From the NCBI GenBank assembly GCA_025055115.1, contig JANWYJ010000007.1, positions 1 to 64,000 on the forward strand: 64,000 bases of DNA. Reading direction: 5' to 3'. The notes below the pieces were generated by a model, which did not search any database, was not told the DNA's origin, and saw only the letters and a program-made list of their open reading frames with translations. Shown in pieces: positions 43,924 to 51,963 of the stretch. A program made the position numbers and the translations under genes. How positions within the stretch are numbered: the stretch's first letter is position 1; every line of letters begins with the position of its first letter. The DNA comes from Gemmata sp. GTDB lineage: Bacteria > Planctomycetota > Planctomycetia > Gemmatales > Gemmataceae.

Positions 43924-45828
43924 ATGACGACGTGGCGATTGACCGTACGAACGGTGGCGGCGCTGGTACTGGTCGCGGGGGTGGGGACCACCAGCCACGC
44001 CCAGCCCGGGGCAGTGACGCCCGAATGGGCCTTCCAACAGCTGCCCAAGCAACCCGGCGTCAATGTCCATACGCCCACACCCGATCAAGTCGCCCGCTGC
44101 AAAGTCGAGCCGATTCCCAATCCCAAAGACGCCAACAAGCCGATGGGCTACATGGTGCGCGATCCCGACGGCAAGTTGGTGCGCATGTTCGTGACCTACG
44201 ACGGTCGCAACTTCAATATCAGCTCTTTCTTCCTCGATGGTATCGAAGCGTATCGCGAAGTCTACCCGCCCGAGCCAAACGCTCCCTACCAATTCCGCTG
44301 GCTCGGCCCGAACGGCACCAAATGGGGCCTCGACCGCAACCGCGATGGCCATATCGACGAATGGTACGTCATTTCCCCCGAAGAAGTAAGCCAAGAATTG
44401 CTCAAAGCCGTTGTCAGTCGCGATGTCAAACGACTCGAAGCGCTTTTGGCAACCCACGAACAACTGACTGCCTTGGGCTTACCAGCCGCTGAAGTGGAAA
44501 AGCTCAAGTCCCGAACCGCACAGGCCAGCAAACGCCTGGCCGAGACCGCCGAGGCCCTGAAACTGTCGCCCCATGCCAAGTGGATTCACGCGGAATTCGG
44601 CATTCCCCAAACCCGCCCCGCCGATGCCTTTGAAGGTCGCGACGACTTCATCTCCTACAAAAACGGGACGATCCTCGTCGACGATGGCGGCAAATCGCTC
44701 ACTTTCAACACCGGCGAATTGGTACTGATTGGCCGATCGTGGAAGCTGCTCGATGGTCCGTCGGTGGGTCCGGCGCCGATCGAGGGTAACGCGGCCGCAG
44801 GTACCGTGGTGCTGCCAGAAATCGCTGAGCTGGTGGCGAAGCTCAACGAATTGGATAAAAACGCCCCCGCACAGCAAACCGTGCCGGCCCTGGCCAAGTT
44901 CTATGCCGATCGGGCCGCCCTGCTGGAGCAGATCACCGCGAAGATTCCCGATAGCAAATTCGACATCAAAGAAACATGGTTGAAAATGCTCATCGACAGC
45001 CACGCGACCGCCTGTGAGGGTGGCCGGCCGGACAGTTTCAATTTGCGCCGCTTGAAAGATTGGCAGCAAGCCTTCATCAATGCCCGTTTGGATGCCTTGG
45101 CCGCCTACACCGCCTTCCGCATCATCACCGCAGAAAACAGCATTGCCTTGGCGAATATCAGCAAAAACGAGGAACTCGGGGCGGTGCAAGAGAAGTGGCG
45201 GAATCATCTCGAAGCCTTTGTGAAAGCCTATCCGAAGGCGACGGATGCTCCGGAAGCCGTCTGGCGGCTGGCGATGGCCTGGGAATTGTCTGGCGCCAAA
45301 GATGCCGAAGCCAAGGCCAAAGAGTGGTATCGCGTGCTCCTGCGGGACTACCCCGGTCACCTCCACGCGACCAAAGCGGCCGGAGCGCTCAAACGGCTGG
45401 AGAGTGAAGGCCAACCCCTGGAACTGGTTGGCCCGCTGCTGAATAACCCGACCCAGCAATTCAACGCCGCTGCCAAGGATCATGTGGTGGTCGTGTATTA
45501 TTGGGCCAGTTGGAGCCACTCGCTCGCCGACGATGCCAAAAAGCTCAACGCCCTGGCGAAAACCTACGGACCCAAAGGTTTGCAGATTGTTACCGTGGGG
45601 CTGGATCACGACGCCAAACTGGCGGCCGACACCGTGGCCCGCGTCGGCCTGCCGGGTACCCATCTGTTCGCCCCTGGCGGTTTGGATGCCAGCCCCCTGG
45701 CCGCCGCTTATGGCATTCTCGCCCCACCCCATCTGTTGATCACCGACAAGACCGGCAAAATCGTCGATAACAACGCCGCCGTACCCATGCTCGAAGAGCA
45801 ACTGAAAAAACTGCTCGGCACAGAGTGA
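43924..45828 (+). CDS. Secreted protein with cysteine-less thioredoxin-like C-domain
   Basis: The 634-residue protein has a signal peptide (VRTVAALVLVAGVGTTSHA) and AGGAG before ATG 43924. Residues 30-160 are an unknown domain that includes GLDRNRDGHIDEWYV, an EF-hand-like DxNxDGxxDE calcium loop. A helical central region (about 270-490) resembles TPR-like repeats. Residues about 500-634 read as a TlpA/ResA thioredoxin fold: KDHVVVVYYWASWSHSLADDAKKL, GLQIVTVGLDHDAK, ILAPPHLLITDKTGKIVDN. Where WCxxC is expected the sequence is WSHSL, so there is no redox centre. Function unknown. Confidence 0.8.
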   Translation: MTTWRLTVRTVAALVLVAGVGTTSHAQPGAVTPEWAFQQLPKQPGVNVHTPTPDQVARCKVEPIPNPKDANKPMGYMVRDPDGKLVRMFVTYDGRNFNISSFFLDGIEAYREVYPPEPNAPYQFRWLGPNGTKWGLDRNRDGHIDEWYVISPEEVSQELLKAVVSRDVKRLEALLATHEQLTALGLPAAEVEKLKSRTAQASKRLAETAEALKLSPHAKWIHAEFGIPQTRPADAFEGRDDFISYKNGTILVDDGGKSLTFNTGELVLIGRSWKLLDGPSVGPAPIEGNAAAGTVVLPEIAELVAKLNELDKNAPAQQTVPALAKFYADRAALLEQITAKIPDSKFDIKETWLKMLIDSHATACEGGRPDSFNLRRLKDWQQAFINARLDALAAYTAFRIITAENSIALANISKNEELGAVQEKWRNHLEAFVKAYPKATDAPEAVWRLAMAWELSGAKDAEAKAKEWYRVLLRDYPGHLHATKAAGALKRLESEGQPLELVGPLLNNPTQQFNAAAKDHVVVVYYWASWSHSLADDAKKLNALAKTYGPKGLQIVTVGLDHDAKLAADTVARVGLPGTHLFAPGGLDASPLAAAYGILAPPHLLITDKTGKIVDNNAAVPMLEEQLKKLLGTE

Positions 45829-45964
45829 GCTTTCCGCTGCGGTGACGTGACGGCTCCCCTGCTCGTCACGCACCCCAAGAACCGACACCAACCCGCCACG
45901 GTCGGCAGCTTCGGCTTCCGGCCGTTGGCTGTTTCTCCGTCGGTGTTGTCGGTATGCTGTCGGC

Positions 45965-47419
45965 ATGGAACCGTTTGTGCAGGAATTGGCCGAAGCCCGC
46001 CACGCCCAACAAGCCTGGGTGGCGGTACCTCTGTCGGAACGCCTCCGCTGTGTGCGGCAACTGCGTGGACTGATCGCGGAGCAAAGCGACGCCATCAGTG
46101 CGGCCATTGCCGCCGACATCGCCCGGCCAGCCACGGAAGTGGTGGCGACGGAGCTGTTGCCGACTGCCGCGGCCCTGAAGTTTCTGGAGAAGCGGGCCGC
46201 ACGGCTTTTGGCTGTGCGGCGTGTTTCGTGGTGGGACCAGCCAACGTGGCTCTTCGGTTGCCGCGATCGCGTTCATCGCCGGCCTTGGGGCGTCGTTGGG
46301 ATTATTGGCACGTGGAACTATCCGTTCTATTTGAATGTCGGGCCAATGGCGCAGGCCTTGGTTGCCGGCAACGCCGTGTTGTGGAAGCCGAGCGAGAACG
46401 CCGTGCGGATCGCCGAACTGACGGGGCAACTTTTTCGGGCCGCCGGTTTCCCCACAGAGCTGGTGCAAACCCTTCCTCCCACACGTGCAGCCGGTCCACG
46501 TCTGGCGGAAACCGATGTCGATTATCTCGTCTTCACAGGTTCCGATACCGTGGGCCGCCGCCTGGCGGCGCGGCTGGGCGAGCGGCTGATCCCGTCCACA
46601 CTCGAACTTTCCGGCTGCGATGCGATGGTGGTGTGTACCGATGCCAACCTGCCACTGGCGGCCCAAGCGGCCTGGTTTGCACTGGCGCTCAATCGCGGGC
46701 AGACATGTATCGCCGTGCGCCGCATTCTCGTGCCGCGTCAGCAGCTGGACGCCTTCTTGGCCGCATTCCAGCCGTTGATTCGCCCCGAACCGCTGGCGTT
46801 GGTCTTGGAAAGCCAAAAAACGCAGGCCGAACGGTTGATTGCCGATGCCGTCGCTCGCGGCGCCAGCGTCTGGCGCCCCCCGGCCGCGAAGCCCGCAGAG
46901 CCTGCGAACGCCCTGACGCCGACCATTCTGATGAATGTGCCCGCCGACGCAGCCATCTGCCGCGAAGCCTGCTTTGCCCCCGTGGCGGCAATCATTCCCT
47001 TCGATCAGATCGACGAGGCGATCGAAATCATCCGGCAATCACCGTTTGGGCTATCGGCGTCGATCTTCAGCGCGGACACCCAACACGCGCAGCAGCTGGC
47101 AGCACGCCTTCCTGCGGGCAGTGTGTGCATCAACGACATCCTTGCTCCCACCGCGCACCCGGCCACGCCTTTTGGCGGCCGAGGAGCCAGTGGCTGGGGC
47201 GTGACGCAAGGGCCAGAAGGGCTTCTGGCGATGACCGTGCCGCAAGTGGTCACGGTTCGCAGCGGTACCTGGCGTGTGCATTTCGACGAAGCCGCTCGGC
47301 CTGATCCGGCCACCGGGGAGATTCTCCGCGGCCTGCTCCGCTGGACGCATGCCCGCAGCTGGCGCGCGAAACTGCACGGCTTACGCCAACTCCTGCATGG
47401 CCTCCGCCGCAAGAAGTGA
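45965..47419 (+). CDS. Aldehyde dehydrogenase family protein
   Basis: The 484-residue protein oxidises an aldehyde to an acid with NAD(P)+. Signatures include GVVGIIGTWNYPFYLNVGPMAQALVAGNAVLWKPSE, YLVFTGSDTVGRRLAARL, the catalytic glutamate in PSTLELSGCDAMVVC, and the catalytic cysteine in NRGQTCIAVRRILV. TPFGGRGASGWGVTQGPEGLLAMT is near the C-terminus, which then carries about 50 basic residues (WRAKLHGLRQLLHGLRRKK). The short N-terminus and ELSG type resemble class 3-like ALDHs. No substrate can be read from its neighbours. Confidence 0.9.
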   Translation: MEPFVQELAEARHAQQAWVAVPLSERLRCVRQLRGLIAEQSDAISAAIAADIARPATEVVATELLPTAAALKFLEKRAARLLAVRRVSWWDQPTWLFGCRDRVHRRPWGVVGIIGTWNYPFYLNVGPMAQALVAGNAVLWKPSENAVRIAELTGQLFRAAGFPTELVQTLPPTRAAGPRLAETDVDYLVFTGSDTVGRRLAARLGERLIPSTLELSGCDAMVVCTDANLPLAAQAAWFALALNRGQTCIAVRRILVPRQQLDAFLAAFQPLIRPEPLALVLESQKTQAERLIADAVARGASVWRPPAAKPAEPANALTPTILMNVPADAAICREACFAPVAAIIPFDQIDEAIEIIRQSPFGLSASIFSADTQHAQQLAARLPAGSVCINDILAPTAHPATPFGGRGASGWGVTQGPEGLLAMTVPQVVTVRSGTWRVHFDEAARPDPATGEILRGLLRWTHARSWRAKLHGLRQLLHGLRRKK

Positions 47420-47433
47420 ACTTCCTCGGAGCG

Positions 47434-47540
47434 TCCCAGGAACTATTCGCCACCATGACGCCCCAGGAACTATTCCCACCATAACGCCCCAGGAACTATT
47501 CGCCACCATGACGCCCCAGGAGCTATTCGCCACCATGAAA
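47434..47540 (+). repeat. 27-bp tandem repeat duplicating a translation start region
   Basis: Four copies of the unit ccccaggaactattcgccac + catgacg run from about 47434 to 47540. ATGs of copies 1, 3 and 4 lie at 47455, 47508 and 47535; copy 2 has ATA and lacks one base. The 27-bp period keeps copies 2-4 in frame, while the ATG of copy 1 is shifted and stops after nine codons. Confidence 0.92.
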
Positions 47541-47969
47541 AGTCCAGCGCGCTTCGGCCGCGACGGCCGCCGCCGCCGTGCCTTGGATGAAGTCGCCGCG
47601 GCCATTCAATGGGCGCGGCGGAGCCGTCCGGTGCCGATTGTTTCAAGTGTGATGATCGACGAGCAATTCCCCGTGCCCATCGCACCACGACTCTGGCAGG
47701 CAGTCCAACAAGGATTGGGCCTTACGCTGCCGGCGTTGGAATTCTCGGGTGGGCATTGGTTTTTGCCCGAGGGTTTCACCACCATTTGGGATGTGGTGGA
47801 CGCGGCGTTGCGCGCTGGTCGGGATTGGCTGCCGCCCCAATTTGGTACCGTGGCCGAGTGGCGCAATGCCCAGATTTTCGCCGCGGTACGGCAGTGTTTC
47901 GCTAGCGAAGCTGGAGTCCCGCCGCAGGCTGTAGACCGCGATACCCGGTTGAGTGATCTGTTCCGGTGA
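47535..47969 (+). CDS. Hypothetical protein with repeated start region
   Basis: The body of the gene begins at ATG 47535 (144 residues); initiation at ATG 47508 would add MTPQELFAT. The sequence starts basic (MKSPARFGRDGRRRRALDE), continues with FPVPIAPRLWQAVQQGLGLTLPALEFSGGHWFLPEGFTTIWD, and ends AAVRQCFASEAGVPPQAVDRDTRLSDLF. That end recalls the first half of an acyl-carrier-protein helix pattern, but the stop comes before any phosphopantetheine serine. Its stop is within a 17-bp duplication shared with dgkA. I do not recognise the family. Confidence 0.65.
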   Translation: MKSPARFGRDGRRRRALDEVAAAIQWARRSRPVPIVSSVMIDEQFPVPIAPRLWQAVQQGLGLTLPALEFSGGHWFLPEGFTTIWDVVDAALRAGRDWLPPQFGTVAEWRNAQIFAAVRQCFASEAGVPPQAVDRDTRLSDLFR

Positions 47970-47996
47970 GCGTGTTATGCCGGTGAGCGTGTTATG
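47963..47996. repeat. 17-bp perfect tandem repeat carrying both stop codons of convergent genes
   Basis: ccggtgagcgtgttatg at 47963-47979 and 47980-47996. Each copy holds a plus-strand TGA (47967, 47984) and a minus-strand TAA (47975, 47992). The left gene uses the first TGA and dgkA uses the second TAA, so each gene has a spare copy of its stop motif. Confidence 0.92.
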
Positions 47997-48417
47997 CGGG
48001 TAGCAGATGGAGCAGCAAGAGGATTTTGCGGCCGAAGATGAGGCCACCGATGGCGGCCGCCGTCAGGGCAGCGACGAGAACAGCACCGGCGGCAATGTCG
48101 AGGCAACCGTAGACGCGATCACGCGCTTCAGCTTCCAAACCGCGGAAAAGGGTTTCTACCGCGCTATTGAACAATTCCGCCGTCAGAACCAGGCCGATGC
48201 AACCAATGACCACGCACCATTCCCACAATTCGCATTCCAATACAATCGCCAGCATCAGGGCCAAAATGGCGAAGAAGAAATGCACGGCGAAGCTGGAGTG
48301 ACCGCGCACACCCCGTTTGACCCCGCGAAACGCTTCGCGGAACTTATCCCGCCAGTAGCGGGGCTGGCGGTGGTGCCGATGCGTGCGCTGGCTGGACTGC
48401 GGCTGTTCACTGGTCAC
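47992..48417 (-). CDS. dgkA: Diacylglycerol/undecaprenol kinase
   Basis: I start at GTG 48417 because AGGAGG lies six bases upstream; the ORF track uses TTG 48441. The 141-residue product has a basic N-terminus and RDKFREAFRGVKRG, then three membrane segments (FAVHFFFAILALMLAIVLE, WCVVIGCIGLVLTAELFNSAVETL and GCLDIAAGAVLVAALTAAAIGG). AELFNSAVETLFRGLEAEARDRVYGCLDIAAG is the DgkA active-site region with its conserved N and E residues. Family members phosphorylate undecaprenol or diacylglycerol for envelope synthesis. Convergent with the hypothetical gene to its left. Confidence 0.9.
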   Translation of the reverse strand: MTSEQPQSSQRTHRHHRQPRYWRDKFREAFRGVKRGVRGHSSFAVHFFFAILALMLAIVLECELWEWCVVIGCIGLVLTAELFNSAVETLFRGLEAEARDRVYGCLDIAAGAVLVAALTAAAIGGLIFGRKILLLLHLLPA

Positions 48418-48751
48418 GAGTGCCTCCTGCCCGCCCTCCAAAAGGGAGTGATCCCATGGTCCGGCCTCGGGTCCGCGGGCCGCGGCGGCCAGAACCGTAC
48501 TTCTGGTGTACTTCCGCCGGCGTCGGTGTCATCCACGCCGGTGGAAAAAATCGTGGTCCCTCCTGTACTCGGTCGGCGCGACTCTGGCAAGATCGCACCG
48601 CCCCAGTAATCAGCAATAATCCCACGATGGCGGTGAGGTCGATCCGCGCCATAGCGCCGGCACGATCGCACCGCCCCAGCAATCAGCAGAAACGCCCCAT
48701 GGAAAACGCCCGCGGTTGGGCTGATGATCTTCACTGGGCCTGAGGTGCGCT
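48418..48751. repeat. 334-bp divergent gap with a 25-bp repeat pair, 73 bp apart (class A)
   Basis: gatcgcaccgccccagtaat (+ cagca) at 48591-48615 recurs at 48664-48688 with one mismatch; similarity continues weakly toward an atgg in each copy. It lies upstream of both dgkA and the GH5-like gene. No gene or clear promoter otherwise. Confidence 0.85.
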
Positions 48752-49882
48752 ATGATGACGGCCACGATGAAAACGATCGCGTCACTTGTTCTTGTGATAG
48801 TCCTCGGAGCTGTGGTCCTTGGGGCTGCAGTGGTTGCCGCCGAGCCACCGACGAACGCTCCTGGCCGCCAAACCGAGGTGAGCATTCGCGGCGAAGCCTT
48901 CTTCATCAATGGTCAACCGACCTACCGTGGCCGCCGCTGGAACGATCACAAGATCGAAGGCTTACTCTTCAACAGCCGGATGGTGCAAGCCATCTTCGAC
49001 GACCTGAACACCACGACGCGGACGATGTGGGCCTACCCGGATACGCAGAAATGGGACCCCGACCGCAACACCCGCGAATTCATCACCGCGATGCCCGCCT
49101 GGCGGAAGCATGGTTTGCTGGCCGTCACGCTCAACCTGCAAGGCGGCAGCCCACAAGGCTACTCGAAAGAACAACCCTGGCACAATTCCGCGTTCCGCGA
49201 CGATGGCTCGCTACGCCCCGACTTCATGGCTCGGTTGGAAAAGGTTCTCAACAAAGCCGATGAACTGGGAATGGTGGTCATTCTCGGGCTCTTCTACTTC
49301 GGCCAGGATGAACGGCTCAAAGACGAAGCCGCCGTGAAACGCGCTGTCGATAACGCACTCGATTGGCTCGCCGAGAAAGGTTACCGGAATGTGCTCATCG
49401 AAGTGAACAACGAATGCAACGTCCGCTATGATCATGCGCTTCTCCAACCCCAGCGCGTGCATGAACTGATCGAACGCGTCAAAAAGCATCCCGGCCGTTT
49501 CCTGGCGGCCACCAGCTACGGCGGGGGCAAAATCCCCGAAGCGAATGTCGTGAAGGTGTCCGATTTTCTGCTGTTGCACGGCAACGGCGTCAACGACCCC
49601 GCACGTATTGCCGAAATGGTGCGGCAATCCCGCCGGGTAGAGGGCTACCGTCCCATGCCCATTGTGTTCAATGAAGATGACCACTACGACTTCGACCAAC
49701 CCCGCAACAACTTCCAGGCCGCGATCCAGGAATATGCCTCATGGGGCTACTTCGATTATCGCCGCCAGGGCGAAGGCTACGACGACGGCTACCAAAGTGT
49801 GCCAGTGAATTGGGGCATCAGCAGTCCGCGCAAGAAAGCCTTCTTCCAGTTGCTCAGCACCATCACCGGGGAGAAACCCTAA
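48752..49882 (+). CDS. Secreted glycoside hydrolase, GH5/clan-A-like
   Basis: GAGG six bases before ATG 48752 supports this start, though MKTIASLVLVIVLGA at 48767 is the signal-peptide core. The mature domain of the 376-residue protein reads as a (beta/alpha)8 barrel: ISIRGEAFFINGQPTYRGR, NTTTRTMWAYPDT, GLLAVTLNLQGG, GMVVILGLFYFGQ, NVLIEVNNECNV with the probable acid/base glutamate, and PIVFNEDDHYDF with the probable nucleophile. SIRGEAFFINGQP matches the start of many GH5-like planctomycete proteins. The polysaccharide substrate is unknown. Confidence 0.8.
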   Translation: MMTATMKTIASLVLVIVLGAVVLGAAVVAAEPPTNAPGRQTEVSIRGEAFFINGQPTYRGRRWNDHKIEGLLFNSRMVQAIFDDLNTTTRTMWAYPDTQKWDPDRNTREFITAMPAWRKHGLLAVTLNLQGGSPQGYSKEQPWHNSAFRDDGSLRPDFMARLEKVLNKADELGMVVILGLFYFGQDERLKDEAAVKRAVDNALDWLAEKGYRNVLIEVNNECNVRYDHALLQPQRVHELIERVKKHPGRFLAATSYGGGKIPEANVVKVSDFLLLHGNGVNDPARIAEMVRQSRRVEGYRPMPIVFNEDDHYDFDQPRNNFQAAIQEYASWGYFDYRRQGEGYDDGYQSVPVNWGISSPRKKAFFQLLSTITGEKP

Positions 49883-50418
49883 CCCGTCGAGCGCTCAGCG
49901 GTGACGGCGGTCATCATCCTTGCGGCCCAAGTGCTGCTGGCCCGCTGGGTTCCCGGGCCATCCGCAGAAGTCAGGGGCCGTACCACCCTCTTTTCGGCCC
50001 AAGTGCCGTCGTGTTGGGGAAATGGCGATTTTGTCGAGAGAATGTCAAGGGGGGCGCAATATTCCGTGTGAATAGGTGGATAGAACGTCGGCCCTCGTTG
50101 GGCTGTCGCGCCAAAGTGCAGGTCGCTATTGAACATATGAATACTCATGGCGTTCTCGTGGCGTTGGCACAATGTTTCCCCCAGAAAGTTTCCCCCCCCG
50201 AACTGGCACGCCAGTCGAACGCGATGAAAATCGACAGCCCAACGGCTTCCCAAAATCCCCACGGGCCATAATCACGCTCCGCAATGACCCCTGGTCGGAC
50301 CTATCACGACCATTCTGTCGGACCTATCACGACCATTCTGCTATAATGAACAGGTCCGCGATGATTATGAGCAGAGCCGCGTTTCACCCCAGTTTGGACT
50401 TCAACCTTCGCACGCTGC
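49883..50418 (+). promoter_or_regulatory. 536-bp hemW upstream region with extended -10 and repeats
   Basis: TGcTATAAT at 50339-50347 is a perfect extended -10, about 70 bp before the hemW start. Directly upstream, tcggacctatcacgaccatt (+ ctg) is repeated as a perfect 23-bp tandem (50295-50317, 50318-50340), filling the -35 zone. Earlier, cggcccaagtgc occurs at 49923 and 49995 (72 bp apart). No gene is evident. Confidence 0.6.
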
Positions 50419-51720
50419 ATGGCGTCTTTCGAACCGATCACCACTTCTTTCGAACCGATCACCACTTCGGCGCGCGGCTGGGGGGAACCCGCCACGGCGT
50501 ACATTCATGTCCCCTTTTGTGCCCATCACTGCGGATATTGTGATTTTGCCGTTTCCACCGGAACCGATCATCTCATCGACCTGTACATTGAAGCCCTCGG
50601 AGCCGAACTGGCCACACTCGGTCAGCCGCGGGGGGTGGAGAGTCTCTTTGTGGGCGGCGGCACGCCGACTCATCTTTCCGCAGCACAACTGGAACGCTTA
50701 CTTGCACTTGTCACGCACTGGCTACCGTGGCGGCCCACTTCCGCCGCCACGCTCCACCGGCCAGCCGTCGCCGCCGGAACAGGCGCTCAGACCGCCGCGC
50801 CGCCGCCCACAGCGGCCGAACACAAACCGGAATTCTCCATCCACAAACGGGAATTCTCGATCGAAGCCAACCCGGATTCTCTGACGGAGGAGAAAGCGGC
50901 CATCATGGCCGCCTTCGGAGTGAATCGCGTCAGCATCGGCGTGCAGTCGTTCCAACCACGGTTGTTGCAGGCTCTGGATCGGCAGCATCGGCCCGACCAG
51001 GTCGCCCCGGCGGTGGCGGCAGCCCGCCGGCACATTCCGGTGGTGTCGCTCGACTTGATCTTCGCCGTCCCCGGCTCCACACTGGCCGACTGGCAAGCGG
51101 ATATCGCAGCGGCACTCGATTGCGCACCCGAACATATTTCCACTTATGGTCTGACCTACGAAAAAGGCACACCGCTGTGGAAACGACGTCATCGCGGCGC
51201 CATCACGCCTGTGCCGGAAGACGACGAACTGGCGATGTACGAATACGCGATCGACCGCCTGACCGCGGCCGGCTACGAACATTACGAAATTTCCAACTTC
51301 GCCCGACCGGGTTTTCGCTGTCGTCACAATGAGCGTTATTGGGCCAACGAACCGTACTACGGTTTTGGTGTGGGCGCGGCCCGGTACGTTCAGGGTGTCC
51401 GCGAACTCAATATCCGCAATACACAGCTGTACATTCGCCGGGCCTTGGCCGGCGAACCGACGACCTTTCAGCGGGAAGAACTGCCGCCGCGGCAACGGGC
51501 TTTTGAAACGATCGCCACCCAGCTCCGCCGCGCAGATGGCATCGACCGCATCGGCTTTCGTGACCAAACCGGCTTTGACTTGGATGAACTGGCGTCTACA
51601 GTGATTGCACGTTTAGAAGACTATGGCATTGTGGACGATGATGGCCGCCGGGTGCGGTTGACACGCCGTGGCCGTTGCGTGGCGGATGCGGCCATTGCCG
51701 AGTTTCTCAAGGAAGTGTAG
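50419..51720 (+). CDS. hemW: Radical SAM protein, HemW (heme chaperone) family
   Basis: The 433-residue protein carries YIHVPFCAHHCGYCDFAVSTG, a CxxxCxxCxF radical-SAM site typical of HemW rather than the oxygen-independent coproporphyrinogen oxidase HemN. VESLFVGGGTPTHLSAAQLERLL, SIEANPDSLTEEK, FGVNRVSIGVQSFQPRLLQALDRQH and NERYWANEPYYGFGVGAARY are all standard. HemW is a heme carrier in studied bacteria. Two in-frame 21-bp duplications are present: the N-terminal FEPITTS repeat (50425-50466) and HKPEFSI/HKREFSI (50821-50862), the second inside an inserted Ala/Pro linker of about 45 residues. Confidence 0.93.
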   Translation: MASFEPITTSFEPITTSARGWGEPATAYIHVPFCAHHCGYCDFAVSTGTDHLIDLYIEALGAELATLGQPRGVESLFVGGGTPTHLSAAQLERLLALVTHWLPWRPTSAATLHRPAVAAGTGAQTAAPPPTAAEHKPEFSIHKREFSIEANPDSLTEEKAAIMAAFGVNRVSIGVQSFQPRLLQALDRQHRPDQVAPAVAAARRHIPVVSLDLIFAVPGSTLADWQADIAAALDCAPEHISTYGLTYEKGTPLWKRRHRGAITPVPEDDELAMYEYAIDRLTAAGYEHYEISNFARPGFRCRHNERYWANEPYYGFGVGAARYVQGVRELNIRNTQLYIRRALAGEPTTFQREELPPRQRAFETIATQLRRADGIDRIGFRDQTGFDLDELASTVIARLEDYGIVDDDGRRVRLTRRGRCVADAAIAEFLKEV

Positions 51721-51726
51721 ACGCCT

Positions 51727-51853
51727 AGGAACTGTCGACAGACGACAAGGAACTGTCGACAGACGACAAGGAGCTGTCAACGACAAGGAGCTGTCAACGA
51801 TAAGGAGCTATCAACGATAAGGAGCTGTCAACGATAAGGAGCTGTCAACGACA
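51727..51853 (+). repeat. Minisatellite of AAGGAG-bearing units after hemW
   Basis: Two identical 21-bp units (aggaactgtcgacagacgaca, 51727-51768) run into five 17-bp units of the type aggagctgtcaacgata (51769-51853). Each later unit contains AAGGAG, a Shine-Dalgarno-like string. It lies between convergent hemW and the HDOD gene. Confidence 0.93.
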
Positions 51854-51871
51854 AGGAGCCAGGCCCGTTTC

Positions 51872-51963
51872 CGCACGTGGTCTTCGGGAATGAGGGGTGT
51901 CGATCACGCGTATCGTGGGTGTTGTGCTTTTCACCGGGCCGATTGTCGCACGTGGTCTTCGGG
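51872..51963. repeat. 3'-end echo of the HDOD gene, 75 bp apart (class A)
   Basis: 51947-51963 (cgcacgtggtcttcggg) encodes part of the HDOD protein's C-terminal PEDHVR. The same 17 bp lies at 51872-51888; similarity extends toward the stop, where TGA in the gene corresponds to TGG in the copy. Confidence 0.8.

Noticed and set aside
44479-46134. 551-residue antisense ORF, and the 485-residue ORF at 45847-47304.
   Set aside because: Both lie over well-supported genes and show only shadow composition.
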